NCBI RefSeq assembly: GCF_003336805.1 | Contig: NZ_QFWJ01000002.1 | Location: 310,001 to 374,000, forward strand | Length of the DNA stretch: 64,000 nucleotides | Source: Marinospirillum perlucidum | Lineage (GTDB): Bacteria; Pseudomonadota; Gammaproteobacteria; Pseudomonadales; Halomonadaceae | Direction: 5' to 3' | Part shown: piece after piece, positions 9,283 to 18,792 of the stretch | Position numbering within the stretch: position 1 is the first letter of the stretch | Layout of the letters: the number at the start of each line of letters is the position of its first letter | Notes under the pieces: model-generated | Told to the model about the DNA's origin: nothing | Database searches by the model: none | What the model saw: only the letters and a program-made list of their open reading frames with translations | Made by a program: the position numbers and the translations under genes

Positions 9283-10647
9283 ATGAACAATGCAGAACAC
9301 CAGTCAGCTTCAGCCCGGTCGCGCAGAGATCAGGTGATACGCACCATCGTTCAGGAACATCAGGGACTCTGGCGTATCATTGATCTGCTGGACCAGCTGC
9401 AGCAGGACATGAACATCAATGCCACCCAGCCGGATGAGCTGCTGTTTGGTACCATTTTTGACTATATCGAGCACTTTTCCAAAAGGGTTCATAGCCAGCC
9501 CAAGGAGATCAAGCTTTATCAGTGCCTGAGAGACAAGGCTCCGGATACTGCCGATTTGCTCGACAAGCTGGAAAAGGGCTACCTGGTCGGCCACGAACGC
9601 CTGCAGGAATTGCGCGATCTGCTGCATGACTGCATGAGCAACTGGCCCCAGGGACGTGAAGACTTCAGCCACTCCCTGAGTCGTTTTACCCAGGCGCTGC
9701 GCAAGCACATCAAAAAAGAAGAAGGGGTGGTCATTCCCCGTGCTCGTGAAAGTCTGAGCGAAGAGGACTGGGTGGCCATTATCGAAGCCCGGGATCAGAC
9801 CCAGGACCCACTGTTCGGTGAGAGGGTCAGAGAGGAATTTCGCGAGCTGCGTCACCAGATCATCAGCATGACTCCCGAGCACCTGGGTGGTCTGGGTATC
9901 GTGCATTCCCCCCGCGTGACCGCTTATCACGACCAGGAGGAAATGCTGGCGATCAAGGGGGCGGTGACCTCCTATGGCCAGATTGAAGTGCTGCACGAGG
10001 TGGATATCAGCATCAAATCTGGTGAAATTGTTTCCCTGGTTGGTGCGAACGGGGCAGGTAAATCCACCCTCTTGATGACCATCTCCGGCCTGCAACCACT
10101 GAACCGGGGGCAGATGACCTATCAGGGCCGGGATCTGAATCGGGTGGCCGCAGACAGGCGCGTTGCCGAGGGGATTGTACAGGTTCCCGAAGGCCGCCAG
10201 GTTTTCAAGGATATGAGTGTCCACGACAACCTGCTGCTGGGCGCCTATACGCGAAGTCGCTCACCGGAAGTGGACGAGGACCTGGAAAAAATCTACGCCA
10301 AGTTCCCGATTCTGCGGCAAAAGCGTCACAACCTGGCGGGTGAACTCTCCGGGGGGCAGCAGCAGATGCTGGCGATGGGTCGTGCCCTGATGGCCCGTCC
10401 CAAGCTGCTCTTGCTGGATGAGCCCAGTATGGGGCTGGCACCCCTGATCGTGGAAGAAATCTTCAATACCATCAAGGATTTGAAGAAAGAAGGCATGACC
10501 ATCTTCCTGGTCGAGCAGAATGCCTCCCAGGCTTTGGCCCTGGCCGACCGTGGCTATGTGCTGGAAACCGGCAAGGTGGTTGTGGAAGGCACTGGCAAGG
10601 AGCTGCTAAGCAACGAGAAGGTGCAGGAAGCCTACCTGGGGATGTAG
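9283..10647 (+). CDS. Hemerythrin-like domain fused to a LivF-type ABC ATPase
   Basis: 454 residues, against about 235 for ordinary LivF. Residues 1 to about 195 form an added helical domain with the His/Glu spacing of hemerythrin HHE proteins: VQEHQGLWRIIDLLD, then DYIEHFSKRVHSQPKE, then VGHERL, then ALRKHIKKEEGVVIPRA. From about residue 215 the protein is a complete LivF ATPase, with Walker A GANGAGKS near 253, signature LSGGQQQMLAMGRAL, Walker B LLLLDEPSMGLAP and switch HIS replaced by the LVEQNA form usual in LivF. GGAGG precedes the ATG. The two parts lie in one uninterrupted frame, so this is a true fusion. A non-heme iron domain could make import respond to oxygen, NO or iron; that is inference. 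Confidence 0.88.
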   Translation: MNNAEHQSASARSRRDQVIRTIVQEHQGLWRIIDLLDQLQQDMNINATQPDELLFGTIFDYIEHFSKRVHSQPKEIKLYQCLRDKAPDTADLLDKLEKGYLVGHERLQELRDLLHDCMSNWPQGREDFSHSLSRFTQALRKHIKKEEGVVIPRARESLSEEDWVAIIEARDQTQDPLFGERVREEFRELRHQIISMTPEHLGGLGIVHSPRVTAYHDQEEMLAIKGAVTSYGQIEVLHEVDISIKSGEIVSLVGANGAGKSTLLMTISGLQPLNRGQMTYQGRDLNRVAADRRVAEGIVQVPEGRQVFKDMSVHDNLLLGAYTRSRSPEVDEDLEKIYAKFPILRQKRHNLAGELSGGQQQMLAMGRALMARPKLLLLDEPSMGLAPLIVEEIFNTIKDLKKEGMTIFLVEQNASQALALADRGYVLETGKVVVEGTGKELLSNEKVQEAYLGM

Positions 10648-10657
10648 TCACCCGGAT

Positions 10658-10692
10658 ATCCAGCCTGTTAAGCGTCTTGCTACAGGCTGGAT
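10658..10692. terminator. Hairpin between the ABC importer operon and rapA
   Basis: ATCCAGCCTGT (10658-10668) and ACAGGCTGGAT (10682-10692) are 11-bp perfect inverted arms, sitting between two convergent genes. There is no clear T run on either side, so termination efficiency is uncertain. Confidence 0.5.
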
Positions 10693-10714
10693 AGTCCGAG
10701 TTTAAAGGAAATAA

Positions 10715-13654
10715 TTAATGCTCTTCCTTGCCTGCAGCGATAACCACCCGCACGGCATCCATTTTCAGACTGGCCTGACTCAGTAGTTGATCCAGGTTGT
10801 CGCGCAGTTTCTGCAGGCTTTCAATTTCCTCGTTTCTCACTGCAGGGTTGGCTTCGGCCAATGCCTGCAGACGAGTGATTTCAGGGTCCAGTTGGGCACG
10901 CATCAGTTCCTGACCCTTTTCAATCATGGAGGGCAGTTCGGCTGCAGCCAGGTCTTCGGATCGATCCAGCAGGCCACGTAGCTGTTCCTGGCGCAGTTTG
11001 ATCACATCCCTGGCCAGTCCCTTTTTCATCTTGACCAGTTGCTTGGACAAACCCTTGAAACCGACCTTGGGAGCCAGGTTGTTGCCCTCGCCATCAAGCA
11101 GAAGACGCAGACTTTGAGGCGGCAGGTAGCGAGTCGCCAGAGGGTTCTGCTGGTCGGCCAGATCGAGGCAGAAAAAGATCTCTACCAGCAGGGTGCCAGC
11201 GGGTAGCGCCGGATTTTTCAGCAGGGCGACACAGGTGTTGCCTTTAACCGTGGAGGTGGCTGCTTCCAGGCTGTTGCGAGTCAGTGGGTGCTCCCAGGTC
11301 AGGAAATGCAGATCATCGCGGGCCATGGCCTTGTCGCGGCTGAAGGTCGCCGAATTGCCTTCTTCCATATCGAAGTGGACATCATTAAAGATAGCCGTAT
11401 CCGATTCCTTGCCCGGTTTCAGGAACCAGGTATCGGCATCCAGATCTTCATTGCGGATGCGGTAGACGTCCAGCGCCATCTCCAGGAATTCACGCAACTG
11501 CTTGTCTTCGTCGGCTGCTTCCAGTTCAGTGACCAGCTCCTGGCTGACTTCCGGGCGGTGGGAGGCCAGTTCCAGTAGCCGGTGGCGTCCTGCCTCCAGT
11601 TCGATTTCCGCGGCTGTGCGAGCCTCCTGGATACGGGGCAAGAGTTCATCGGCAGCGACCTGGCCTTCCAGAAGTCCCAGAAGGTCTTCCTTGAAGTCGG
11701 TAAAAATGCTGGCCCCTACAGGGCGAGGGGCAGAAAACTGATCCAGCCCCTGATCACAAAAGGCCAGCCAGTCAGCCTGAGGTGTGGCCTCCAGATAGGG
11801 CGCATAGAGTTCCAGACTGTGAGTCTGGCCAATACGATCCAGACGTCCGATACGCTGTTCCAACAGGTCAGGATGGCGAGGCAGGTCAAAGAGCACCAGG
11901 TGGTGGGCAAACTGGAAGTTGCGGCCTTCACTGCCGATTTCCGAACAGATCAGCAGGGGTGCACCCTCTTCTTCCTCGGCAAACCAGGCGGCTGCCCGGT
12001 CGCGATCGAACAGATCCATGTCCTCATGGAAAACAGCAGCCAGAATTCCGGCCCGCTGGCGCAGCCCTTCGCTCAGTTCCAGGGCCGTTTCGGCATGGGC
12101 ACAGATCAGCAGGACTTTTTCGTCCGCCAAGTCTTCCAGCTTGTCGATCAGCCAGTCGACCCGTGGGTCAAATTCCCACCAGCGGCCAGCTTCCTGGGCA
12201 CCCAGGGTATAAAGGCGTTCCGGGTAGAGGGTAACAAAAGGCCAGGGAGTCTCCAGGAGGGCTCCCAGCATCATCTGGCGATGGGGCTGGCTGTAGCTTT
12301 CCAGTAAATCCAGGTATTCGGCCGGGCAATCCAGACCCGGTGTATGCAGGTGGCGTTCGGGGAAGCCGGGAATGCTGGCACGGCGGTTACGGAAGAGTAC
12401 CCGTCCGGTGCCATAGCGATCCAGCAGTTGGTCAATCAGTTGCTGACGGGCTGTTTGTTCCTGGTCTTCACTGATTTCGGGATTTTCCAGCAGCTCCAGC
12501 AGAGCCAGACTGTCCTTGTTCAGGCGTTCCTGCAGTGCCTGACGTTCCTCGGCATCCAGGGGTTCGCGATTTTCCAGGCGAGCAATGGCCTGGGCGCAGC
12601 TGCGATAGCCTTCTTCTTCCTGCTGGAAGGCTTCCAGACTGGGATAGCGGGCAGGGTCGAGCAGTTGCAGTTGGGCAAAGAAACCGCTTTCACCGGATTG
12701 TTCCGGGGTGGCGGTGAGCAGCAGTAGACCCGGAATTCGCTCGGCTAATTGCTGGATTCGCAGATATTCGGGGCTGGCTTGAGTCGGTGACCAGCCCAGG
12801 TGATGGGCTTCATCAACGATCAACAGATCCCAGTTTTCTTCCAGCGCCTGAGTAAAGGCGGCATCGTCTTCCACCAGCAAGTCAAGGCTGGCCAGGACTA
12901 GCTGGGACTGAGAAAAGGCCTCTTCATTGGCGGCAAAGCCTTCCTGGTTAAGCAGGGTGACCGGCAAACCAAAACGGCGCAGCAATTCTACCAGCCACTG
13001 GTGGCAAAGGCTGGCGGGCACCAGGATCAGGGCTCTTTGTGCCCGACCGGTGATCAGCTGCTGGTGAAGGATCATCCCGGCTTCAATGGTTTTACCCAGA
13101 CCCACTTCATCGGCCAGGAGTACCCGAGGTGCCAGGCGCTTGCCGACTTCATGGGCGATGTAAAGCTGATGAGGAACCAGGCCGACACGAGGGCCTCTCA
13201 AGCCCTTAAGAGGGTCGGCTGCCAGGCGGGTTTGTGCCTGACGGCTGAGGGCGCGCAGAGTGTATTCATTGTTGCGGTCAATCTGACCGGTGAGAAGACG
13301 TTCGCGCGGGCCTTGAAAGCGGATTTTCGGATCCAGCTGGGTTTCCGGCATCTCTACAAAATCACCTTCTTCTGTTTCACCCAGATAAACCAGCAGGCCA
13401 TCCACTTCCTTGCTGTCTTCGACTTTGAGAGTCCAGCCATCCTGGTGGGTCAGGGTATCGCCTTCGCTAAAGATGACTCGCGTTAGGGGGGCGGTCGAGG
13501 TGGAGTAAACCCGGGTTTCTCCCTTGCTGGGAAAAAGCAGGGTGATACTCCGGCGATCGTTTTGTAAAACCGTGCCCAGCCCCAGGTCGATTTCAGCATC
13601 GCTGATCCAGCGTTGTCCGGGAATATAGGAAAGGGCTGCGGAAGTGGCGGACAT
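10715..13654 (-). CDS. rapA: RNA polymerase-associated SWI2/SNF2 ATPase RapA
   Basis: 979 residues (E. coli RapA is 968). The N-terminal Tudor-like region begins with PGQRWISDAEIDLGLGTV. The SNF2 motor has motif I LADEVGLGKTIEAG near residue 175 and a DEAH box, LLIVDEAHHLGW. The second helicase lobe contains GRNFQFAHHLVLFDLP and QRIGRLDRIGQ. RapA recycles RNA polymerase that stalls after termination. The ATG at 13654 has AAGAGG at good spacing; a TTG directly upstream is possible. The gene stands alone, with a convergent neighbour on the left and a plausible promoter upstream. Confidence 0.97.
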   Translation of the reverse strand: MSATSAALSYIPGQRWISDAEIDLGLGTVLQNDRRSITLLFPSKGETRVYSTSTAPLTRVIFSEGDTLTHQDGWTLKVEDSKEVDGLLVYLGETEEGDFVEMPETQLDPKIRFQGPRERLLTGQIDRNNEYTLRALSRQAQTRLAADPLKGLRGPRVGLVPHQLYIAHEVGKRLAPRVLLADEVGLGKTIEAGMILHQQLITGRAQRALILVPASLCHQWLVELLRRFGLPVTLLNQEGFAANEEAFSQSQLVLASLDLLVEDDAAFTQALEENWDLLIVDEAHHLGWSPTQASPEYLRIQQLAERIPGLLLLTATPEQSGESGFFAQLQLLDPARYPSLEAFQQEEEGYRSCAQAIARLENREPLDAEERQALQERLNKDSLALLELLENPEISEDQEQTARQQLIDQLLDRYGTGRVLFRNRRASIPGFPERHLHTPGLDCPAEYLDLLESYSQPHRQMMLGALLETPWPFVTLYPERLYTLGAQEAGRWWEFDPRVDWLIDKLEDLADEKVLLICAHAETALELSEGLRQRAGILAAVFHEDMDLFDRDRAAAWFAEEEEGAPLLICSEIGSEGRNFQFAHHLVLFDLPRHPDLLEQRIGRLDRIGQTHSLELYAPYLEATPQADWLAFCDQGLDQFSAPRPVGASIFTDFKEDLLGLLEGQVAADELLPRIQEARTAAEIELEAGRHRLLELASHRPEVSQELVTELEAADEDKQLREFLEMALDVYRIRNEDLDADTWFLKPGKESDTAIFNDVHFDMEEGNSATFSRDKAMARDDLHFLTWEHPLTRNSLEAATSTVKGNTCVALLKNPALPAGTLLVEIFFCLDLADQQNPLATRYLPPQSLRLLLDGEGNNLAPKVGFKGLSKQLVKMKKGLARDVIKLRQEQLRGLLDRSEDLAAAELPSMIEKGQELMRAQLDPEITRLQALAEANPAVRNEEIESLQKLRDNLDQLLSQASLKMDAVRVVIAAGKEEH

Positions 13655-13704
13655 CAAAAAACCTCTTGGTGGAATAAACAGAAGAGCAAAAAGAAAGGGG
13701 CGGT

Positions 13705-13733
13705 ATCTTAGCGGATTGCAGAGGGCGACCCAA
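13705..13733 (-). promoter_or_regulatory. Candidate sigma-70 promoter of rapA
   Basis: Read on the minus strand: TTGGGT (13733-13728), 17-base spacer, TAAGAT (13710-13705), about 50 bases before the rapA ATG. The match is good in spacing and -10, moderate in -35. Confidence 0.45.
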
Positions 13734-14030
13734 GAGGAAAGAGCGCATCTTCTCGAGGGCAGGGCTGTTTACTGATTAATAAGAGGTTAATGCCGGTCTA
13801 GGGCTGGCATTTGCTCAGGTTCAATCAAGTGTCATAAATTCCGGTTAACCTCTTGTTTACCGGGTCACTTGCCTGTGAAAATTGTTTTTTATGCAATTTT
13901 GGCCTATTTGTTTAGAGGTTGCCCTGAAAGTTTGAATGGACTTTTATTTTCAGTCAGCTCCCGTCCGTGCTCCGGTTTGCGGTCGTCACCGCCAGCAAGA
14001 AAGAGCACTTTCATCTGACAGGAATGAATC
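13734..14030. other. Intergenic stretch before the dCache chemoreceptor gene
   Basis: About 300 bases, AT-richer than the genes. I see no ORF, RNA gene or convincing promoter. GAAAGTTT at 13926-13933 resembles a flagellar sigma-28 -35 box, but the expected GCCGATAA is absent at the right distance. Confidence 0.4.
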
Positions 14031-15896
14031 ATGAAAATGAATTTTCAGAATAAACTTCTGGTGTCTGTTGCCACCCTCCTGTTTGTTGCCCTGATACTCT
14101 TGGGGCTCTTGGCCGGTAATCTCCTTCAGCAGGAAGTGACTCAGGCAGCAGCCAGCGAAGTCCATAAAAGCCTGAGATCCACCAAAAACCTGGCCGATAA
14201 ATGGCTTGAAGCCCACTCCTCCCTGTTGACGGCAACGGCTGAAGAGCTACAAAGCAATCGTGCAGGTTGGGAAGATGCGCTGACACTGGTGCGCAAGGCA
14301 GGCGGGTTTCAATTGGTCTATGTTGGCACCACCAGCGGGGCCATGGTGCAATCCCGCCCGGCCGTGGACCTGCCGCCGGGTTTTGATGCACGTACCCGCC
14401 CCTGGTATCAGGATGCCCGAGAGGCTGGTGAATTGATTATTACCCCGCCCTATGTTGATGCGGGCAGTGGTGAGCTGGTCATGTCTATGGCTCTGCCGTT
14501 GGCGACTAATGGTGGTCATATCCTGGCTGCCGATTTGAGTATTGGTGATCTGGTTTCCGAGTTGTTGGGCAATTCCCTGCGCTGGACCTCGCAAACCTGG
14601 ATGCTGAATGAAGACCAGCAACTCTTGGCTCACCCGGATACCGAGCAGCTGAACAAGAATGCTCTCGAGGCGTTGCAGTTGGAAGCCCTGCCCGACCAGG
14701 GCGAGTTGGTTCCGGTGACCTACGAGGGTAAAAAATGGTTTGCCTCCAGTATCCACCTGGCTGATGCTGGCTGGACTTTCCTGCTGTTGGTGGATGCCAG
14801 AGAAGCTGAAGCAGGCTTGGGGGCTCTGGCCTGGCAGGTAGCGCTTTTTTCCATTCTGATTACTGCAGTCAGCTGCCTGCTGCTCTTCTGGTTGATACGC
14901 TGGCAACTAGGTCCCTTGCAGCGTCTGGCCACGGCTCTGGAAAGAATTTCCGAAGGGGAAGCCGATTTAACCCAGCGCCTTGAAGCCGACAACGAGGATG
15001 AGTTCGGACGCATGAGTGCTTCTTTCAACCGCTTTGTTGAAAGACTGCAGAAGATGGTGACCCAGGTGGTAGCCCTGACCCGGCAACTGGACCAGGATGC
15101 CGAAATAAGCCAGAAGCAGGCCCAGGCCAATCTGGATGAGCTGGCCAATCAGCAGATGGAAATCACCCAGCTAGCCAGTGCCGCCCATCAAATGGCCCAG
15201 GCCACCAGTGAAATTGCTGGTAATGCAGAAAATACAGCAGGTGAGGCCCAGACAGCAGCCGCCTCGACTCGGGATGGATTGGAGTTGGTGGACTCCAATC
15301 GTGGTGCGACCGTTGAGCTGGCGGAACAGCTCAGTCAGGGCATGCACAGCTTGAGTCAGGTCGATGAGCGGGTTCAGGAGATAACCGATATACTGGTCAC
15401 CATCCAGGGTATTGCCGAGCAAACCAATCTGCTGGCCCTGAATGCGGCGATTGAAGCAGCCCGGGCTGGCGATCATGGTCGTGGTTTTGCCGTGGTGGCC
15501 GATGAAGTGCGCGCCCTGTCGCAGCGTACCCAGGCCGCGACCGAAGAAATTCGTTCCATGATTGATGGCCTTCAGGCTTCCACCGAAGAGGCTGTGGGTA
15601 AAATGAAGCGCTGTCAGTCACAGGCTCAGACCAGCGTCGAGGGCAGTGAGCAGGCCACTGAACGTTTGCAGTCCATTGACCAGGCCAATACCCGCATCAG
15701 CGATATGGCCTCCCAGATTGCCAGTGCCGTGGAGGAGCAGAATGCGGTAACCACGGAAATCAGCGGCAACACCGAGAAAATAAGACTGGTTTCGGATGAA
15801 CTGTCGGAACAGGCAGAAGCTTCCCGCCAGCGTAGCCAGGATCTGCGTGATCGCGTAGTCAATCTCAGCGAGCTGACCGGTAAATTCAAAATCTAG
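14031..15896 (+). CDS. Methyl-accepting chemotaxis protein with a double-Cache (dCache_1) sensor
   Basis: 621 residues: TM1 about 9-30, periplasmic dCache about 31-262, TM2 about 264-290, HAMP about 291-345, signalling hairpin near 460 ([19 protein letters not shown]). The sensor contains RPWY (residues about 122-125) followed by YVD. These are key parts of the amino-acid-binding motif described for dCache_1 receptors such as PctA. The preceding aromatic position is Phe in place of Tyr, so an amino acid or a close analogue is the best guess for the ligand, not proven. No C-terminal pentapeptide is present. A phosphoesterase gene follows after 21 bases. Confidence 0.92.
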   Translation: MKMNFQNKLLVSVATLLFVALILLGLLAGNLLQQEVTQAAASEVHKSLRSTKNLADKWLEAHSSLLTATAEELQSNRAGWEDALTLVRKAGGFQLVYVGTTSGAMVQSRPAVDLPPGFDARTRPWYQDAREAGELIITPPYVDAGSGELVMSMALPLATNGGHILAADLSIGDLVSELLGNSLRWTSQTWMLNEDQQLLAHPDTEQLNKNALEALQLEALPDQGELVPVTYEGKKWFASSIHLADAGWTFLLLVDAREAEAGLGALAWQVALFSILITAVSCLLLFWLIRWQLGPLQRLATALERISEGEADLTQRLEADNEDEFGRMSASFNRFVERLQKMVTQVVALTRQLDQDAEISQKQAQANLDELANQQMEITQLASAAHQMAQATSEIAGNAENTAGEAQTAAASTRDGLELVDSNRGATVELAEQLSQGMHSLSQVDERVQEITDILVTIQGIAEQTNLLALNAAIEAARAGDHGRGFAVVADEVRALSQRTQAATEEIRSMIDGLQASTEEAVGKMKRCQSQAQTSVEGSEQATERLQSIDQANTRISDMASQIASAVEEQNAVTTEISGNTEKIRLVSDELSEQAEASRQRSQDLRDRVVNLSELTGKFKI

Positions 15897-15917
15897 AGGT
15901 TTTAAGGAGAGCAGGGA

Positions 15918-16556
15918 ATGCGTTTGGTCATGTTAAGTGACACCCATGGCCGCCACCGGGATATCCAGGTGCCCGGTGGCGACCTGCTGATTCATGCCGG
16001 GGATTTTAGCTCTGGCCACAGCTGGGAGGAACTGGAGGAATTTGCCGACTGGTTTCGTGCCCAACCTCATGCACACAAGGTGGTGGTTGCAGGAAATCAC
16101 GATCTTTTGATGGAAAGCGATCCGGAAGCAGGCCAGCGTCTCTTTGCCGGCTGGGCCCATTATCTCAAGGACAAGGCTCTGACACTGGAAGGCATTCAGA
16201 TTTATGGCAGTCCCTGGACGCCACGTTTCTTTGATTATGCCTTTATGCTTCCACGTGGCAGTGCGCTGGCTGAGTGCTGGCGCAAAATTCCTGAAGCTAC
16301 TCAGTTACTGATTACCCATGGCCCGGCTCAGGGGCTGGGCGACCTGACTTTTACTGGGGTTCGTGCCGGTTGCGAGGCACTGACTAAACGCCTGAAACAA
16401 CTGGAGCAGCTGAAGCTGCATCTATTTGGGCATATCCACGAAGGTCATGGCATCTATCAGCCCACCAGTCTAAGGCCCTACACCAGTATCAATGCCAGCA
16501 GCTGTCGCTGGAGTGATGCAGGTTTGAATCCGCCCTTATGCTTTGACTGGACTTAA
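15918..16556 (+). CDS. Calcineurin-like metallophosphoesterase
   Basis: 212 residues with the metallophosphoesterase motifs in order: SDTHGRH (about 7-13, metal site), GGDLLIHAGDF (about 22-32), VVAGNHD (about 56-62), LLITHGPA, and FGHIHEGHG near 177. It resembles the small 3',5'-cyclic-nucleotide/MPPED-type phosphoesterases found widely in bacteria; the physiological substrate is unknown. The ATG follows AAGGAG. The close spacing to the chemoreceptor gene suggests cotranscription, but a functional link is not evident. Confidence 0.85.
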   Translation: MRLVMLSDTHGRHRDIQVPGGDLLIHAGDFSSGHSWEELEEFADWFRAQPHAHKVVVAGNHDLLMESDPEAGQRLFAGWAHYLKDKALTLEGIQIYGSPWTPRFFDYAFMLPRGSALAECWRKIPEATQLLITHGPAQGLGDLTFTGVRAGCEALTKRLKQLEQLKLHLFGHIHEGHGIYQPTSLRPYTSINASSCRWSDAGLNPPLCFDWT

Positions 16557-16586
16557 AAAACCTGGTGCCCTTGCGAGCACCAGGTT
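16553..16586 (-). terminator. Terminator of the yceI/cytochrome b561 operon
   Basis: On the minus strand AACCTGGTGC (16586-16577) pairs with GCACCAGGTT (16568-16559), loop of 8, followed by a T run (six T at 16560-16555). A strong intrinsic terminator 23 bases after yceI. It overlaps the 3' end of the convergent phosphoesterase gene. Confidence 0.85.
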
Positions 16587-16608
16587 GGTAGCAATTGCCT
16601 GTCAGCGA

Positions 16609-17187
16609 TTACTGACGAACGCCTTCAACTACCAGTTCCATCTCTACCGTTTCAGCTGCAGGCCCCAGATTGAAGTTGATGCCATAGTCTGGCAGGTGGA
16701 TTTCAGTCGTGCCGGTGAAACCAACACGGTAGCCACCCCAGGGGTCTTCACCTTCACCGACTTTTTCCACATCGATTTCGATGCTGCGGGTTTCTCCCAT
16801 CAGGGTCAGATCACCAGTCATCACGCCTTCGCCTTCACCTGTGACTTCGTAGCCGGTGCTGACAAAGCTGGCCTGGGCATAGTTGCTGACATCGAGAAAA
16901 TCATCGGAGCGGATGTGCTGGTCACGCTCGGCGTGGTTGGTATCAACGGATGCCGGGTCGATGTTCACCTCGATGCTGGAGGCTTCGGGGTTATTCTTGT
17001 CCCAGGTGAAGTTGCCTTCAAAATCATTGAAGCGACCCAGGACATAGCTATAGCCCAGGTGGCTGATCTTGAATTGAACAAAAGCATGAGCACCCTGGGT
17101 ATCAATAACATAGTCGGCTGCCATCAGCGGTGTCGCGGCCAGAGCAGACGTCAGGGCAAGCGTTTTCAGACCTGTTTTTACATTCAT
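16609..17187 (-). CDS. YceI family periplasmic lipocalin-like protein
   Basis: 192 residues with a signal peptide (about 1-23, ending PLMA). The mature part opens with ADYVIDTQGAHAFVQFKISH and contains GEGVMTGDLTLMGETR, as is standard for the YceI beta-barrel that binds isoprenoid or amphiphilic lipids. It is the second gene of a pair with cytochrome b561, two bases downstream, the same pairing as yceJ-yceI in E. coli. GGAG precedes the start. Its biochemical role in bacteria is not settled; base-induction and isoprenoid or quinone handling are proposed for the family. Confidence 0.92.
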   Translation of the reverse strand: MNVKTGLKTLALTSALAATPLMAADYVIDTQGAHAFVQFKISHLGYSYVLGRFNDFEGNFTWDKNNPEASSIEVNIDPASVDTNHAERDQHIRSDDFLDVSNYAQASFVSTGYEVTGEGEGVMTGDLTLMGETRSIEIDVEKVGEGEDPWGGYRVGFTGTTEIHLPDYGINFNLGPAAETVEMELVVEGVRQ

Positions 17188-17189
17188 GG

Positions 17190-17756
17190 TTATTTCTCCG
17201 TTTTGATGCCCAGCATACGCTTGAGCGTGGGGTTACGATCAACAAAGTGGTGTTTTAGTGCGGCCAGAGCATGCAGCCCGGCAAAAATGATCAGGGTCAG
17301 GGCGGCATACCAGTGGACCCAGCCAGCCAGCTCTTCGTTGCGGCCAGCAAGGCCGGGAAGGGCTGGCAGGGTAAACCAATTAAAGACCTGGATGCCCCGG
17401 CCATCAGCTGTGGAGAGTAGATAGCCGGAAATCAGCACCGTAAAAAGAAACAGGTAGAGCAGTAGATGGCCGCCCTTGGCCGCCGCCTTTTCCCAGGTGG
17501 AATGAACCAGCAGCCGTGGACTGGGATTGATCAGCTTCCAGATTAGACGCAGGAATAACAAACCGGCGAGGAGGATGCCCAGACTCCGATGGATGTCGGG
17601 GTACCATTGGTAGCCCGGATCATAGTAGCCCAAATCCACCATATAAACGCCCAGGGGGAAGAGTCCCAGGGCGCCCAAAGCAACCAGCCAGTGGAAGCCG
17701 ATGCTAATCCAGCCAAACTGCTCGCTGGAGTTTTTCAAACGGGTTGTGACTCTCAT
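17190..17756 (-). CDS. Cytochrome b561 (YceJ/CybB type)
   Basis: 188 residues with four predicted membrane helices. Conserved His residues are in IGFHWLVALGALGLF (helix 1), DIHRSLGILLAGLLFL (helix 2) and WVHWYAALTLIIFAGLHALAALKHH (helix 4). They place two b-type hemes as in the family. Such proteins pass electrons between membrane quinol and periplasmic acceptors, including superoxide. It forms an operon with the YceI gene and is divergent from the LysR gene, a likely regulator by position. Confidence 0.92.
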   Translation of the reverse strand: MRVTTRLKNSSEQFGWISIGFHWLVALGALGLFPLGVYMVDLGYYDPGYQWYPDIHRSLGILLAGLLFLRLIWKLINPSPRLLVHSTWEKAAAKGGHLLLYLFLFTVLISGYLLSTADGRGIQVFNWFTLPALPGLAGRNEELAGWVHWYAALTLIIFAGLHALAALKHHFVDRNPTLKRMLGIKTEK

Positions 17757-17839
17757 GGAGAAGAAGCTCCCTTTAACTTGTTATCGAGATTGTGCGCGCT
17801 TAAGCTCTATACGTCTAATGCATAAAGAGGATAATCGCT

Positions 17840-18778
17840 ATGCATGATATGGATTTATCGGGTTTGGATCTTAATCTGCTGCCGGTTCTGGATGCACTTC
17901 TGGAAACCCGCCATGTATCCCGAGCAGCAGAATCCCTGGGGCGCAGCCAGCCTGCGGTGAGTCGTGCTCTGGCCCGTCTCAGGGCCGGTCTGGATGATCC
18001 ACTGTTGGTTAAAACTGCCGGAGGCTATGATCTCAGTAGTCGGGCCAAGGAGTTGCAGCCGCGCCTGAAAGAGCTGCTTGAGCAGATGCAGGAGCTGGTT
18101 CAACCGCGCAGTTTTGACCCGGCCACGGATACCTCCCTGATTCGCCTGACCGGCCTGGATTTGGAACTGGCCATTTACTTTCCCAAACTGGTCAAGCAGC
18201 TACGTCGCAAGGCACCACATATGCGTCTGGAAACAGTGCGCCAGGAGCTGGATTCCTTTTCCATGCTGGATCGGGATGAGGTTCACTTCAGCTTCAGTGG
18301 GCTTCAGCCTTCGCGCGTGGAGCACAGCCTGCACCGGCGCATGATCGACCAGATGCCTTTACGCTGTGTAATGTCGGAAAACCACGCGCTGGCTAAAAAA
18401 CCGATGACCGCAGAAGAATTTGCAGCCGCTCCCCATGGTTTGGTGTCCATCACCGGTAAGGGGCCGGGCAGCATGGATGCGGTCTTGCAGGAACAGGGGT
18501 TGAGTCGTAGGGTCATGCTTCGGTTATCCAGTTTTATGTCGGTGGCCGATTTTTGTGAAGATACGGATCTGATTTTCACCCTGCCACAGCGACTGGCCGA
18601 GCGTCTTGCCAGTGAGCGGCGCCTGAGTCTGCGCCCTCTGCCTGCCGAACTGGAACAACCACCGGTCAGCTTTTACCTCTACTGGCACAGTCGCTATCAT
18701 CTGGACCCGCGAATGATCTGGATCCGTGAACAACTGAATGAAGCTTTAAAAACACTGCCGCCTCCCGGTGACGGCTGA
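17840..18778 (+). CDS. LysR family transcriptional regulator
   Basis: 312 residues. The helix-turn-helix lies at about 10-65: LDALLETRHVSRAAESLGRS, then QPAVSRALARLR. The rest is a LysR substrate-binding domain. AGAGGA precedes the ATG. It is divergent from the cytochrome b561/YceI operon, 83 bases between starts, which is the usual layout for a regulator and its target. The inducer cannot be told from sequence. leuA follows on the same strand but has its own promoter and leader. Confidence 0.9.
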   Translation: MHDMDLSGLDLNLLPVLDALLETRHVSRAAESLGRSQPAVSRALARLRAGLDDPLLVKTAGGYDLSSRAKELQPRLKELLEQMQELVQPRSFDPATDTSLIRLTGLDLELAIYFPKLVKQLRRKAPHMRLETVRQELDSFSMLDRDEVHFSFSGLQPSRVEHSLHRRMIDQMPLRCVMSENHALAKKPMTAEEFAAAPHGLVSITGKGPGSMDAVLQEQGLSRRVMLRLSSFMSVADFCEDTDLIFTLPQRLAERLASERRLSLRPLPAELEQPPVSFYLYWHSRYHLDPRMIWIREQLNEALKTLPPPGDG

Positions 18779-18792
18779 GAGGACAGGAACAC

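Noticed and set aside
13926-13952. Sigma-28 (flagellar) promoter before the dCache chemoreceptor gene
   Set aside because: Only the -35-like GAAAGTTT is present; the -10 GCCGATAA is absent at the required distance.
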